Positions 39,301-50,631 of a DNA stretch of 64,000 nt are shown here, in pieces. The stretch's first letter is position 1. Every line of letters starts with the position of its first letter. Location: contig OV121081.1 in the NCBI GenBank assembly GCA_921293015.1, positions 56,259,877 through 56,323,876 on the forward strand, read 5' to 3'. This DNA comes from Phorcus lineatus (taxonomy: Eukaryota; Mollusca; Gastropoda; Trochida; Trochidae). Below the pieces are notes generated by a model that saw only the letters and a program-made list of their open reading frames with translations, made no database searches and was not told the origin of the DNA. Position numbers and translations under genes: made by a program.

Positions 39301-42300
39301 CATTGGGAATCGTATTAATATATAGAAATGCCATCTTTATTGTTGTCTTAAACGTGCAATTGTATTACTTCAGTTCGTAGACTACTTAGATGACAGAATG
39401 ATTAATTCCAACAATTTATGGTCTGCAAATGAGGATTAATGAATTATCTTGCCCTTAGATAACCAAAACGAACTAATGATGATACGATCATTTTGTTAAG
39501 AAGATGTCTACATTTCTCATTTATTCATAAAAATGAAATCCCAAAGTCAAAAGCAAACTAAAGCGTATTGAAAACACATCTTTTAGAGGCACGTGTGTGT
39601 ACGAATTTCAAATTTTGACATCAAAGAATATGACTTTAAGAGAAGTTAAAGCTAACCCTCTTTGCAGAAAAAATGCAAGTAGCTCAATGAAGTCTTATAC
39701 AGATCTAGTTCCCAAGGAAAGTGGTATCCAAGGTTAGCTCAGGGTATTCTTAGTCACGTCTGAAAGAGTGCTCGTTATTATCAGCTTCTTTTAACAATGT
39801 GACATGGCGAACTTCGTTCTTCAATATCAAATAGGATTGACTGCATGACATCAAAGAACAGCCGACTTAAGGTAATTAGGTGAGTGATCCAGAAATACTC
39901 GGATGAAATGACAGGTGGCACAGATTCTTCAAACAGTGATATTTAACACAAACGAGACCTGCTGGCACTGTGAATAACCCATCAAGTACGGTGCCACTGC
40001 CTCGTTTATCTTCAATCACTTCTTCAAACACAATTAGCAGTTCTTCAATACAACATATCGTTTTCCGTTTTCGTGTCGTGAGACTAGCATGTAGTTATGC
40101 CGGATTTCATAACCAATTTACCGAGAATCTATCGACTCGATTTTACAGAATCACAGTTGAAGTCTTTGTGGATATTAACATTTTGAATGAATTCTACATC
40201 AGCGCATCAACACCGAAGGACAAGAGAAACGATAAAAAGAAGTTTTCTTTCAATTCTTGCCATAAGAATTTTGATCTTATGAAATGACATTACTACATTT
40301 GTATTCTGACTTCATTTTTTTGGGAGAACCTTAAAGGGGCACAGAGTCTGTTGTTGGAGTCAAATATGCCAAACGTCATAAATTATGTTTTTTCATCGAC
40401 ATATAGATGTTGTTTCTGAAAATTAACATCTCAATGTTTATAAGTTAGCTTATTGACAATAAACAGGAAAAACGTTGAGACTAATGATCGAAAACCGGAC
40501 AATGGCGCGTGTCAATGACTCAAACGTAATTTAGGTAAACTTCTATACAACAGACACAACCTGAAATATAAATTGGTATTCCTAAGTAGATTATTTAACT
40601 AATATATATGGAAACGGGGCGCAAAAATTTCGACTTTTTAACATTCATATGGCTGTTTTTATTTTACAATCGAAAACACGAAAATTTTGTATTTAAGAGA
40701 TAAAGATGCATCTTAAGATTTAACTTAACTTAGGTCAAAAGAAATTTTCGCTCTATTTAAGCAGCATACAAAATTCATGAAACATACTCTGTGTCACTTT
40801 AAAGAATGATAATAAGTATTACCCATTTTACCCATAATTTGTTTACTCATGACTACAAGTTGCTCTTAGAGAACACATTGAAAAGGAAAATGATAGATCC
40901 GGGTCTCCTTTCACAAAATACCGGGGTGATTGTAATTAAGTCATTAAGGTTACCGTAGTGAAATGTTAACGAACGGGCTAAGTAAGAGTTATGTAAGGAA
41001 CCTCGGTACAGTAACATACTTCAAATCATGATAAAAACGTTGTTAACATTAAGAAGTTTGTAGCCCTGCTACATGCCCCTCACCCAGTGATGATGAAGGC
41101 GTGGTCGTATGGGATCCCCCCGATCTGTCCGTTAGAAGCCAAAAGGAAACCCTCTAGATTGTCCAAGGCTCGACTCGCGTCCACCCGCCCGCTCACGTTC
41201 AGATTCTGGGTCCAGGGGGAGCTACCAGCCGCCTGAGGACCGCACCAGGTTGAACATGACTTTAACTAGTGTTGTTGCCATATGATCTTTTACTTGGTGT
41301 TCGTTTACTAGATGTGACGGCGACTTCACTAGTTTAACCTTCAGCGTGCGTAAAAAATATCATGATGCTATCGTACTAATAGTTTACATTAAAAAACCTT
41401 TTAATGCATTTAATGTAAGGAAAGCTCCCTAATCAGTTAAGAAAATTAGATTAATTACATGAAACGAAAAAAAATCCTTATGTTGAGGGAAAGCAATCTG
41501 TTTGCTTTTCTTACGTCCTTGTAGGTATTCCTCACTGATATTTGTCTTAGTATTATCGAATAGATTAGAGTCACGGGCATCATAAATTAAATGTTAACGA
41601 TAATAGACATGTATATAATTCCCTTTGATTAGATTTACCCATTCTCAATATTCTCAATAAACCCCTGAATCAACTTCCTCTTTGAAGTTAACACTGAAAA
41701 TCACTCTAAACATTTGAGTAAGGTTATTTGATGTGACCATGAATCCTAGAACAGACTTATGTACTCCAACTAATTTCCTGGAGGTAAGTCTGTTTATCCG
41801 TTAGGAGGAAAGACCCATCCTCCGGAACAATCCTAACTTGATTAAATGCTGCAAAGGAACCTACGTAATTGAGCTCCGGTACTTTATGGCTTCATCTGGT
41901 CAAGAATAGGACTCACAGGCTCATTGGAGAAGCTTGCAAATTGTCAGCTAAGGGAAAATGTGACAACGAAGGGATGCTTGTGCAAATTAACGCAGGTCAG
42001 GGGAGCGATAAAATAAATAATTCATTGACGACTTTGCGACTTTGAGTTCAGGACTCCTTGGTCAAAATACTGAACAGTGTAAATTTGGTTACCTTTGATC
42101 TTCATCCCTAGTAAGCTGAAATATTGTGTATTTGTGATTTCAAAACAAAAGTCTGATATCATATGTATATGTACCTTAGTGAACGGTGGTTGGTGGGGGG
42201 GGGGGGGGGGGGGGGGGCATGCTCTAAACACCAATTTTCATTTTTTCCAGGAACAAAGGACTTCAAAATCTTGTCGGTACTTGGCATTATTATGTATAGG

Positions 42301-45300
42301 ATTTGCTCTATTTCATCTTAAAACGTTATAACCTCTATTGGACAAATTGCAAACGTACGAGCTACATTTTATAAAGCAAACTCAATAATAAAGGTACTCA
42401 ATATTCAAGAGGTAATGGCAAAGCATGCTTTACTTTTTGATGTAGGGATATAATTACTTACATTTCAACATCTTTTGGAAAGTCTACTCTCATGTTCGAT
42501 TTTGTGATTGCGAGAAAATGATAATGATTAATAAGTCTTTTGTTGAATAAATAAGAATCTCAAAAGGTGCACATGGCATTAAAACGGAACAAAAACTAAG
42601 GGATATTGAAAATTAGAACTCTAATTTGCATCTCTGACTCTTTGAATAGCTAAACCCTTATGTTATTATGTACACACGTGAAATTTCATCATGTGGAAGG
42701 GTGCAATTGTTCAAATAGCGTGTGGCACAAAAGATGGCGTATTTGAATGTGAGATTGCTTACCTCTGCTATGATGAAAGCGTTGACAACAAGCCGGAGAT
42801 TCAATCCCTGGGAGAGAAGACTAGCGAAACGCCGGTTCACCTGTGTGGAAAATTAAACTAGGAGGTGACGAGAAAGGCGCAGCTGATCATAGGTTTGTAC
42901 CTATTGGCATCATTTCTCAGATAAAGCCAATTTGTGATGCCGTGTTGACAACAGGTCGCTGTACATTAGTTTTCAGTCCATGATCATGACTTAAACCGTT
43001 TCACTATTGTATTTAGTGTCAACATACTGAAGCACCAAACACGAACATGATCATTTACAGCTCGACGAATTATCACTAATGACGACATTTGACATATTTG
43101 AATTTGACAACATAGTCTGTGTCCCTTCAATGATGTTTTGGATGAAAAAAGACGATGAAGCAAGATTCGGTATGAAGTTCACATAAGAATTTATGTTCAT
43201 TTTGTGTTGCATTGACATTAATGTGGCACTTGAATATATATAATACATGTAAGTGAGTTGTATTGGTTAATTGAAATTTCGCAGATGCACATTGTCCTTC
43301 ATAAATACAAACACAATGCATTATTTATTCAAGTATATGTGACTGTACGTGAGGTACACCGCTTACCGCTTCCATCAAATTCGAGTAGTAGTCAACCATT
43401 TCCCCTCTGGTAGCAGTGATGTCGTTGTTGTTCCGTTCTCTCCAGCTGGTATTTGAATTAGAATGAATTAGTAGGCAAGTAAATTCCCCATAGGCAGATC
43501 TATTTGCGTCGTTGTAATTCATGTTAAAGAAGGGTGGATCAATTATTGTTCGTCAAAACTACTTTTCTGCTAAGAAATTTGAAAGAAACTTTGGCACGGA
43601 TAAAAAGGATAATAGATACGTTTTTTTGGTTATAAATATATCACATATATGGATGTAACCTAGTTACAGCATCTGATATCGTCACTTCCAGAAGTACAAC
43701 GGCGAGTTCAGAGGATGTCCTAGGCAATCTACCATGTTATGTAAAAACAAATGTAGATACCATTTTGCTATCAGTGCTCATCTCAGCTGAAAGAACGACA
43801 CATTTTCTCTTCATCTTTGACAGTAGTTACTTATTGAGCTAACAAAAAAGGAGTCTTACTACGTTAGACGATAAACCCCAAAACATTTTTGTTCCTACAT
43901 GGAGTCTTTTCTTGTGTATTTTTCAACATATTTGACATGTTTTGGCCTTTTTTCTTCAACTAGTCAGTGCAGACGCACCAACATAGAAATTCATCTCAGT
44001 TTCACAACAAAGAGGACCATCGCGTCAGGGTCTCTGATTATCAAAGGCTTTTATACCAGAATTTATAATGTTGGAAATCAAAGAAACTACTGAAACGGCG
44101 GTTAAGTCCAAACCATTTTGAACGCCCTGGAAATAAGCAGACCTTATTTCTCAACAAAGTTGTACGTCAAGAATATTGTCTCTACTTCTGCTGTCGTGGG
44201 TGTCTTTAAATTAGCTTACAAAACACCTGCCATTATTGTGTACATCTGTCACTTGCATTGTAGCATTTCGTATACATTCAAGCTTTCGGCGTGAATTGTT
44301 TGCCAGCAAGACGTCCAATTAGAGTTACTGGGAACAAGTCCTGTCAAATGATTTATGAAATATTTCATTGTAATTACTAGGTGCACAGGGCACCTATGTG
44401 TCATATCACCAATCAACATGATCAAAATGTGCTACTACAGAATTGAATCATTCTTCTAGTACAACGTTCCAATGTACTAATTTTATAGTTTATAGATCTA
44501 TTTTTTTGCGAACAATGTGTACTCAACGAGTCAATCCTTTATATTTCAAATCAATTGGCTTATTCCTTTCAATCTTATATAAGGATATATTGATTTTCGG
44601 TTTATATCCTAATGAGCTGTGGATTCTACTCACAACAAAAAAAGTGGGTAATCAAGCACAACAATTGTTTCCACGACAAAACTGCCCACTGCCTGTCTCT
44701 TCCGGCGTCGTGTCTTGGTGTGGTTTTTACCACTGACATCTGAAGGCATTAAGATATAACAATCATAGTTCTAACGTCGTACGTTATTACATTTCATTTT
44801 AAAAAAAAAACCTTTTAACTTTTAAAAATACGATCATGCATCTCTCTGTGAATTTCGTTAAAACTTTAATATGCCATAAGAGAAAAGAAATACTACTACT
44901 ACTACATCTAGGGTTATGTTAAATTGAATCATTGAAATCAATTCCATTCACAGGTATCATTCTACAGAAAGAAACTTTATCTTTTTAATTTATCTTAATA
45001 GAAATATCAAAGTATGACAAATTATCGTTTATGAACATTCAACCGGTACAACACGTAGGAGTAGTAGTAGCCAATCGAAGGATTTTAAATACGGGGGGAC
45101 GCATATAGTAAAGGTGAAGGATTCACATTCGCGGTTTAACCTACTTTCACGAAATGAATAAAGAAATGAAGAGAAGAAGAGGGAGCCAAACCCAAAGAAT
45201 CAACCAGAATTAAACAGATGGTCTACATACATCCGTGGTTCGGTTTCTGGCAGAAAGTAATAGGCGCCGTGTCTCTTGGTATCTTGCGTGTGGAGTTGAC

Positions 45301-46287
45301 TGTTGTTGCTTGGTGTCTCTGTTTATGGGCACTAGAACGCTTCTGTCAGAGAAACCATAAGAGTTCATATCTACTAATCAAAGGAGTTATTTGTAATGCT
45401 TCTAATGAAGATCTATCCGTATTTGTCTGAGAGATTTATGTCTTGTGGCGATTATGGTAAATGTCTATTTTCAGACAATAATGACTATGAGAATGGAAAA
45501 TTCATCTGCGACTTTTATGAGGAAACGTAGAATATTTTACTTCTATTCGTAAAGTAGAAAGTAAAAAGTTCGAAAATTAAGTTTAAAGAAATAACGTACT
45601 GATTATAAATCCATTTTATGTTTAAAAAGTCTATGTTGTCATGCACAAATGGTATTGCGAAGAGGCGAGAAATGGACGCTACTATTGAATAATTTGATCA
45701 AAACGCAATGAAAATGAAACGTAAGAAACTAATTTTTGTCCTGCATAACAGAGCGCAATAGCTTTTGACTGAAGGGGAAGTTTTAACCGTTTTATCTACA
45801 TACGGGAGGCACGCTGATGGGCTCAGGTGTGAGATCTCCCTTCTCATTAAGCGCCAGGAGAACTGGCTTCCCGCCTGTGCATCAAATATAACGGAATCAT
45901 GAATAATAATATATATGACTGAAACAATATGATAAAATTCGGAAATATTTTAACATAAGAGGGACGAATTTGAAAAAGTCACTAGCGTTCTTTGTAAAAA
46001 TAACCATAAGAAATCAAAGAAGATTCAAATATGGCACTTGATTCACAACAATATCTTTTACTCATAAATCACACAGTTGAGCTGCATTTTACAGTAAATG
46101 GAGATAAATAAATAAATATATATATCAATTAACAAACATAAATTAACTTAATAGAAAAAATACAAGATGGTTTCTTAACGCAACAAAAGAGATTTGATGT
46201 TTTACCTCTGTTTCCCAATGATGAGGCCTGTATTGTCGCTGTTGACGCAAACATGCATAAGTGGAGAGCAAAATGTACGATCCTCAT
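33039..46287 (-). CDS. Secreted M12B metalloprotease, MIG-17/ADAMTS-like
   Basis: Fourteen - strand exons join in frame: 46206-46287, 45804-45874, 45231-45342, 44634-44739, 43367-43445, 42763-42840, 41084-41232, 38896-38933, 36594-36696, 35947-36102, 34754-34892, 34285-34410, 33480-33531, 33039-33259; 503 residues. Residues 1-22 are a signal peptide (MRIVHFALHLCMFASTATIQA). A short propeptide holds one Cys (ITFCQKPNHG) and ends in a furin site, RRRKR (99-103). The catalytic domain begins SFVVETIVVLDYPLF and includes YDHAFIITG, HEIGHALSSLHDG (zinc His 268, 272, 278; Glu 269) and the Met-turn IMAPS. Residues 325-430 are the ADAMTS cysteine-rich/disintegrin-like part (YPPDVQC, CRTMYCDD, HDGTSCGNKKWCQMGVC). 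Residues 433-462 have six Cys in PLAC-like spacing. No thrombospondin repeat is present. Likely remodels extracellular matrix. The 34285 donor (GTTTGA) is weak. Confidence 0.9.
35947..36696 (-). other. Zinc-site exon pair of the metalloprotease
   Basis: Exon 36594-36696 ends inside HEIGHA; exon 35947-36102 supplies LSSLHDGDGNVC and the Met-turn ESFIMAPS. The intron (36103-36593) therefore splits the zinc motif between its second and third histidines. That intron contains a TA microsatellite at 36263-36321. Confidence 0.9.
36263..36321. repeat. (TA)n microsatellite
   Basis: About 59 bases of pure TA in a metalloprotease intron. Confidence 0.97.
37195..37450. mobile_element. TTAA-flanked MITE family, copy D (3' truncated)
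   Basis: Left end diverged (aaagggccactgagtatgg, compare aggggcacagagtctg). It shares gatcaaaaaccggacaatgg and atttatagcagacacaacga with the other copies. The right end is not recognisable. It lies in the intron before the zinc-site exon. Confidence 0.6.
40335..40798. mobile_element. TTAA-flanked MITE family, copy A (full length)
   Basis: 464 bp between TTAA at 40331-40334 and TTAA at 40799-40802. Inverted ends: aggggcacagagtctgttg on the left and aacatactctgtgtcact on the right. No coding capacity. The TTAA duplication suggests mobilisation by a piggyBac- or Kolobok-type transposase; which of these cannot be told here. It lies in a metalloprotease intron. Confidence 0.8.
42195..42217 (+). 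repeat. 23-base G tract
   Basis: Uninterrupted G on the + strand in a metalloprotease intron (C in the transcript). Could form a G-quadruplex on the non-coding strand. Confidence 0.95.
44634..44739 (-). other. Exon with furin site and start of catalytic domain
   Basis: Encodes KTRRRKRQAVGSFVVETI and VVLDYPLFL, joining the propeptide to the protease. The acceptor ccttcag and donor GTGAGT are strong, and phases 1 and 2 fit the neighbours at 45231-45342 and 43367-43445. Confidence 0.88.
46206..46287 (-). other. Signal-peptide exon of the metalloprotease
   Basis: Exon 1. ATG at 46287, then 27 codons and one base before the donor gtaaaa. A start 7 codons further upstream (MFIFIATHSV) is also open in frame, but the shorter one gives a standard signal peptide with a basic n-region, hydrophobic core and small residues before the cut. 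Confidence 0.75.
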
Positions 46288-46570
46288 GACTGAGTGTGTA
46301 GCAATGAATATGAACATTGAATACATCAGGTACATACAGGTATATATCGTCAAGAACCACTGTCATAAAAGGTGTTACCCAACTTAATCCTTAATTAGAT
46401 CTTTACCACAAATAAGCCAGCAGGGGTAAATTGATAATTGGTGTCAAACAATTCTAATAATATTGTATGGATTTATATGTATCGGTGATTAGTCTTTGCT
46501 AAGTATAGGGCATTAGAACAATACAATGGGCGTCATGACAAATATTACATTTTATATGCGTTCAATTTTG

Positions 46571-46875
46571 AAAAGTATATAAAATGTTCATATTGCTGTT
46601 CCTTATGAAAAGTATATTAAATGTTCATATTGCTGTTCCTTATGAAAAGTATATATATAAAATGTTCATATTGCTGTTCTTTATGAAAAGGTTCATATTG
46701 CTGTTCCTTATGAAAAGTATATAAAATGTTCATATTGCTGTTCCTTATGAAAAGTATATAACATGTTCATATTGCCGTTCCTTATGAAAAGTATATAAAA
46801 TGTTCATATTGCTGTTCCTTATGAAAAGTATATAAAATGTTCATATTGCTGTTCCTTATGAAAAGTATATAAAAT
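46571..46875. repeat. 37-bp minisatellite upstream of the metalloprotease
   Basis: Eight units of about 37 bp, each with aaaagtatataaaatg followed by ttcatattgctgttccttat. One unit is cut to about 26 bp and another has extra TA pairs. The array starts about 285 bp before the ATG of the metalloprotease gene, so it is in or near the promoter. Every full unit holds a TATA-like tatataaaa. Confidence 0.95.
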
Positions 46876-46879
46876 GGAT

Positions 46880-48213
46880 ATACTATGTCTAACCAAAGTA
46901 ATTAAATTGAGCCTCCTTAAATCCGTCAGCGATCGCGTTATAGAGTATAAAAGATCTAATGAGACGTCTAAACACTCCATTTCTTTACTCCAGAAGTTCA
47001 TAATCTTTAATCTCAAAAGGTGAATTAGATAAATGCTAAATGCAAATTCGTAGTTCTAACTGAATGTAAAACAAAAAATAAATTGGCATATTATCAACTG
47101 TTCCTTCCTTTCCTACGTTTTTCGGAAAAATCTTTAAATCCGTAAGAGAACTGTACGAAAAAGGACAACTATTAGGACTAAAACGTTTCACTGAAACCTT
47201 TTTGATCTTTCTCTAAGTGTTAAGGTTTTACTCTGAAATTGACTCTGTCTTCTAAGTATTTATCAATCTTTATGAAACTCTTACGACTCAAGATTATCAA
47301 CACAGATGATTATATTTGTAAACAATTATCAAACGTTAAAGAAACTACGGTAGTGTTTAAGTGACTATTAGTCTTAATGTTAATTCAAGAAATGGGTTTT
47401 GGAAGGGTAATAGATTATCTTCACGCTGTGAAAAGGATGCTATTGCTGGGGGAGATTTATATTGAAAATAAAGTGTAACAGCTGTACATAGTTACAAACT
47501 TCCTACCTCGCACTAAAATAAGTTTAAAACGACAAGCATTGACACATAAATTTTATATCCGTTTTATGTCTGTTTTTACCGCTACTTCATGTAGTGATTT
47601 AACGTACAGTGATGTTCGGGATATTCTAGCAAACACTTCCATAGTCGGGGTGAACAGGGTGACCACTACATTCCCTTTCTGGTTGAAAACAAAACTGTTC
47701 ATGACGCTCTATGACCCTATGTTTGATTAAGTGAAATGACTGACAACAACCAAATGCAGGGGCGTGTCGAGGATTTTTCGAGGGCGCTGCCGAAGCATCT
47801 AAATATTGATATGATTTAGATTTGTTCAAGCGTGTGTATGATAGAAGTATTTCATAGTGCCGTTATTTACTGAATACCGTGCTATGGCCAGTCTACAGTT
47901 CGCATTCCCTGCAAACTGGCGCATGATGATGTCCAGTTTGCGATATTAGAATCTAAAAGTCAAAGCGTTTGGAATGCTCAGTCGAATAATAACAATAATG
48001 TCGCTTTTTGAATCAATAGTCAGCTTCCATTTTCAATAAATCATACAGAAGAAGATATAAGTAGGGATGACCGTTTTCTTTTCTTTTCATGTTTTTATTT
48101 ATGAAATTTGGAGAAAAAAAGTATTCAATTGAATACATTGCGTACACGTACAGGTTGCTACGCTGAAATGGTTGGTATTGATTAAAAAAACTGTTGTTAA
48201 AATATGATATTAA
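46880..48213. other. Intergenic AT-rich DNA
   Basis: No gene or clear repeat seen on either strand. Confidence 0.4.
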
Positions 48214-48402
48214 ATGTGCGTGCATCTTCCTACGCAAAGCTTAACTATTGCCAGTCTCGAACTGTCCAAGTTAACCCTTGCTGCCGACATAAGACTTTCC
48301 TGTGCTGATACCAGCGCCCCCTCTGGCGATTTTTAGTAATCTCCAGTTACCTCCCTTACCCTAACCAATCGGTGACGCCGTATCATTTGCGTGATAATCA
48401 AA

Positions 48403-48492
48403 ATGGCTGCACCCATAGAAAGTGACCTGATCGATCAGATTACTAAGAAGTTTGCATTGCAAACCTTTCAAACAAGAAGATTCAGTTTATAA
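48403..48492 (+). CDS. Short ORF with strong start context in the MULE-like element
   Basis: ATG in tcaaaATGGct context, reading MAAPIESDLIDQITKKF and ending after 29 codons at a TAA. About 35 bases upstream is a CCAAT box (aaccaatcgg) and 75-85 bases upstream a CTCF-like agcgccccctctggcg. Looks like a promoter with a first coding segment. A short peptide at the other end of the element starts similarly. May be a remnant of an ancestral element gene or of a captured host exon. Confidence 0.35.
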   Translation: MAAPIESDLIDQITKKFALQTFQTRRFSL

Positions 48493-49612
48493 ATGTATTG
48501 ATGGACGGAAAAAATGTTTTTGTTGTTATTAGGACCAGTTTTGGTAAATAAATAACATATGACTGCGCCCCTTATATTTTTTCAAATGGAAGTATGTAGG
48601 CCCATTTATCGTGGTCGTTACCATTATATAATTGTATTTTTTCATCAAATAAGTACAGTAGCTGAAAAAATTTCCTGGAAAATATGTGAAAATCAAATAT
48701 ATAGGGGAGAAATATCTTTAGACATACAATGAATAGTATACAGGCCCGTAGCACCAATTTCGAGAGTGGGGGGCTGAAATTAGAGATTTGCTAGCTCATT
48801 GGGGGGGGGGGGGTTAGACTACAACGTCGGTGAGACTAAATACAGTTTTTATTCTCAATCTGCAGAAAAGGGTCAGATGCCTCAAGAAACTTAAAATATT
48901 CTATTTTTTCATTCAAACATTGAAATAAAGAGCAAAAAAAGTCGTTTTTACCCCTAAAATACGCGTACGTACAAGCCAAACGGGAAACATTTCATGGAGA
49001 GAGAATAATTTTTATATCAAGGCACATACGTAGTAACCAAAGTAATATTTTCAAAAATGAAAATGACCCAATCAAATCAGTGAAAATGGAAGTAAATATA
49101 ACAATTGTTTTACTTTTTAAAATTTTTTTTATTGACGACATGATATTTAAATGGTACACGTCAACATACCTGGTTTTTGACTGCAAGAAGTAAAGTTTTA
49201 TGAGAGTAACGTTTACTACCGCGACACAACGAGGTCACAGGCTACTACATTTCGAGTGTTATGACATCGCGAGATGTTCAAATTTTATCGGTTCATTTAT
49301 GTAAAATTTAATCAATGTTTCAGTTCAACGGGTATTCAATAAAGTTTTTGCAAGCACAAAAGATAAAACAATTGTACGATGACAGGAAATAAAGTCTTGC
49401 CGGGCGTAGTGCATCGAGTCGGTGCTTCAAATCAGGGTCAAGTTTATCGATTTTGATTAGTTTACCGAAGCAATTTAAGAATAAATTCTTTGACAGGCCG
49501 CTGTCCGCTACAGGGTTGTAGTAAAATAATAACGCAAATTGACTATAACCATAAATGAACTTGAATATATTGTTCATCGCTTTGGAGGCGGCACTTTCTC
49601 TTTACAAATCTT

Positions 49613-49645
49613 TCAGTCGACGGACTGCGACATGGGCGCATCCAT
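49613..49645 (-). CDS. Inward-facing short ORF at the right end of the MULE-like element
   Basis: On the - strand, ATG at 49645 in acaaacATGGa context, reading MDAPMSQSVD and stop. A CCAAT box (tccaatcag) lies about 53 bases upstream. Distance to the inner end of the right inverted repeat is 84 bases; at the left end the matching distance is 97. The likeness to MAAPIESDL at the left end suggests that both ends once shared a longer repeat. Confidence 0.3.
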   Translation of the reverse strand: MDAPMSQSVD

Positions 49646-49821
49646 GTTTGTTCGAGTGCCCGGATTTAGCTTTTGCTAGGAGCTTTCTGATTGGACTATC
49701 TAATTCCTTTGCAGTGAGTTAGAGAGCTAGCACAGGAAAGTCGTATGTCGGCAGCAAGGGTTAACTTGGACAGTTCGAGACTGGCAATAGTTAAACTTTG
49801 CGTAGGAAGATGATGTGCGTG

Positions 49822-50631
49822 TAAAACCATAATTGCTCTCAGATGTGCATATGTTAAACGTCACGGGAAAATTAGTTGTGTCGTAACAGTTATCAGTCTT
49901 AAAAAATCTAATTGAAGAGTCACTATTTTTGATAAAAACAGTTAATTTAAGCTGAAGTCAATTAGAACATTGTCATTTGTAAAATTCTAATAACAAAACA
50001 GTTCGTATTAGCCCTTTATAAACGGTTTCATTAAAAGACATATTGAAACATTATCTTGTCTTTTCCGTTTGGACAAACCAAGATGAAACCTTTTAAAGGG
50101 GAATCTTCCTTGATGAAGGCTTCTTGTGATATTTTCACTTTTCACTTAATCACAGGTGTAATATATTTATAAAAATGCAAGAGTTTTGCCATCTTAATGA
50201 TAAATTACAATTGGACAATATTTGAAAATTCATACAGCAAAAAATTTGGGAATATATATTGATGTGACCGGTTTTAAAGCTTACTGTCATTTTAGGTACT
50301 AACGCACGCCAATAATTCGCGGGTATGAATGTTTGATAACGCTAGCTCTTACCAACGATCTCCATTCTTGATATCTTCTTTATGGTTTATTTGAAAATAT
50401 GTACCAAAAAAAAGTTGAATCAATAAGACCAAAATTATTAAATGCAACGTTTCCATAAATCCACGTGAACTGCAATATCGGAATGATTCAGTGTTCATAT
50501 AAACTGTTCTACACAAAATGGTTTAATTAACTGTCTTTCCATTACTGACTGTGTATAGGCAATCGCAGTAGTTTAAGATACCGGGATAGGAATTTATTTT
50601 CATGGGTTACATATAAAAGCTTATACCCCCT
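49822..50631. other. Intergenic DNA between two transposons
   Basis: No gene seen. Confidence 0.4.

Larger units (their letters stand above)
48223..49812. mobile_element. MULE-like DNA transposon, non-autonomous
   Basis: A 1590-bp element with 84-bp terminal inverted repeats (48223-48306 and 49729-49812) that differ at only two positions. The ends are CATCTTCCTACGCAAAG and its reverse complement. The nine bases atgtgcgtg lie directly outside both ends (48214-48222 and 49813-49821), a perfect 9-bp target duplication. Long inverted repeats plus a 9-bp duplication are the hallmark of Mutator-like elements; this is inference from structure because no transposase is present. A 13-base G tract is at 48801-48813. 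Confidence 0.85.

Noticed and set aside
42022-42331. Open frames with Gly or Pro runs around the G tract
   Set aside because: They are translations of the homopolymer in an intron.
46206-46353. Alternative reading of metalloprotease exon 1 (YLYVPDVFNVHIHCYT onward)
   Set aside because: This frame is also open and Cys-rich, but the signal-peptide frame matches the phase of exon 2 and gives a normal start.
49320-49577. 85-codon - strand open frame inside the MULE-like element
   Set aside because: No recognisable transposase or other domain; length is within chance in AT-rich DNA.
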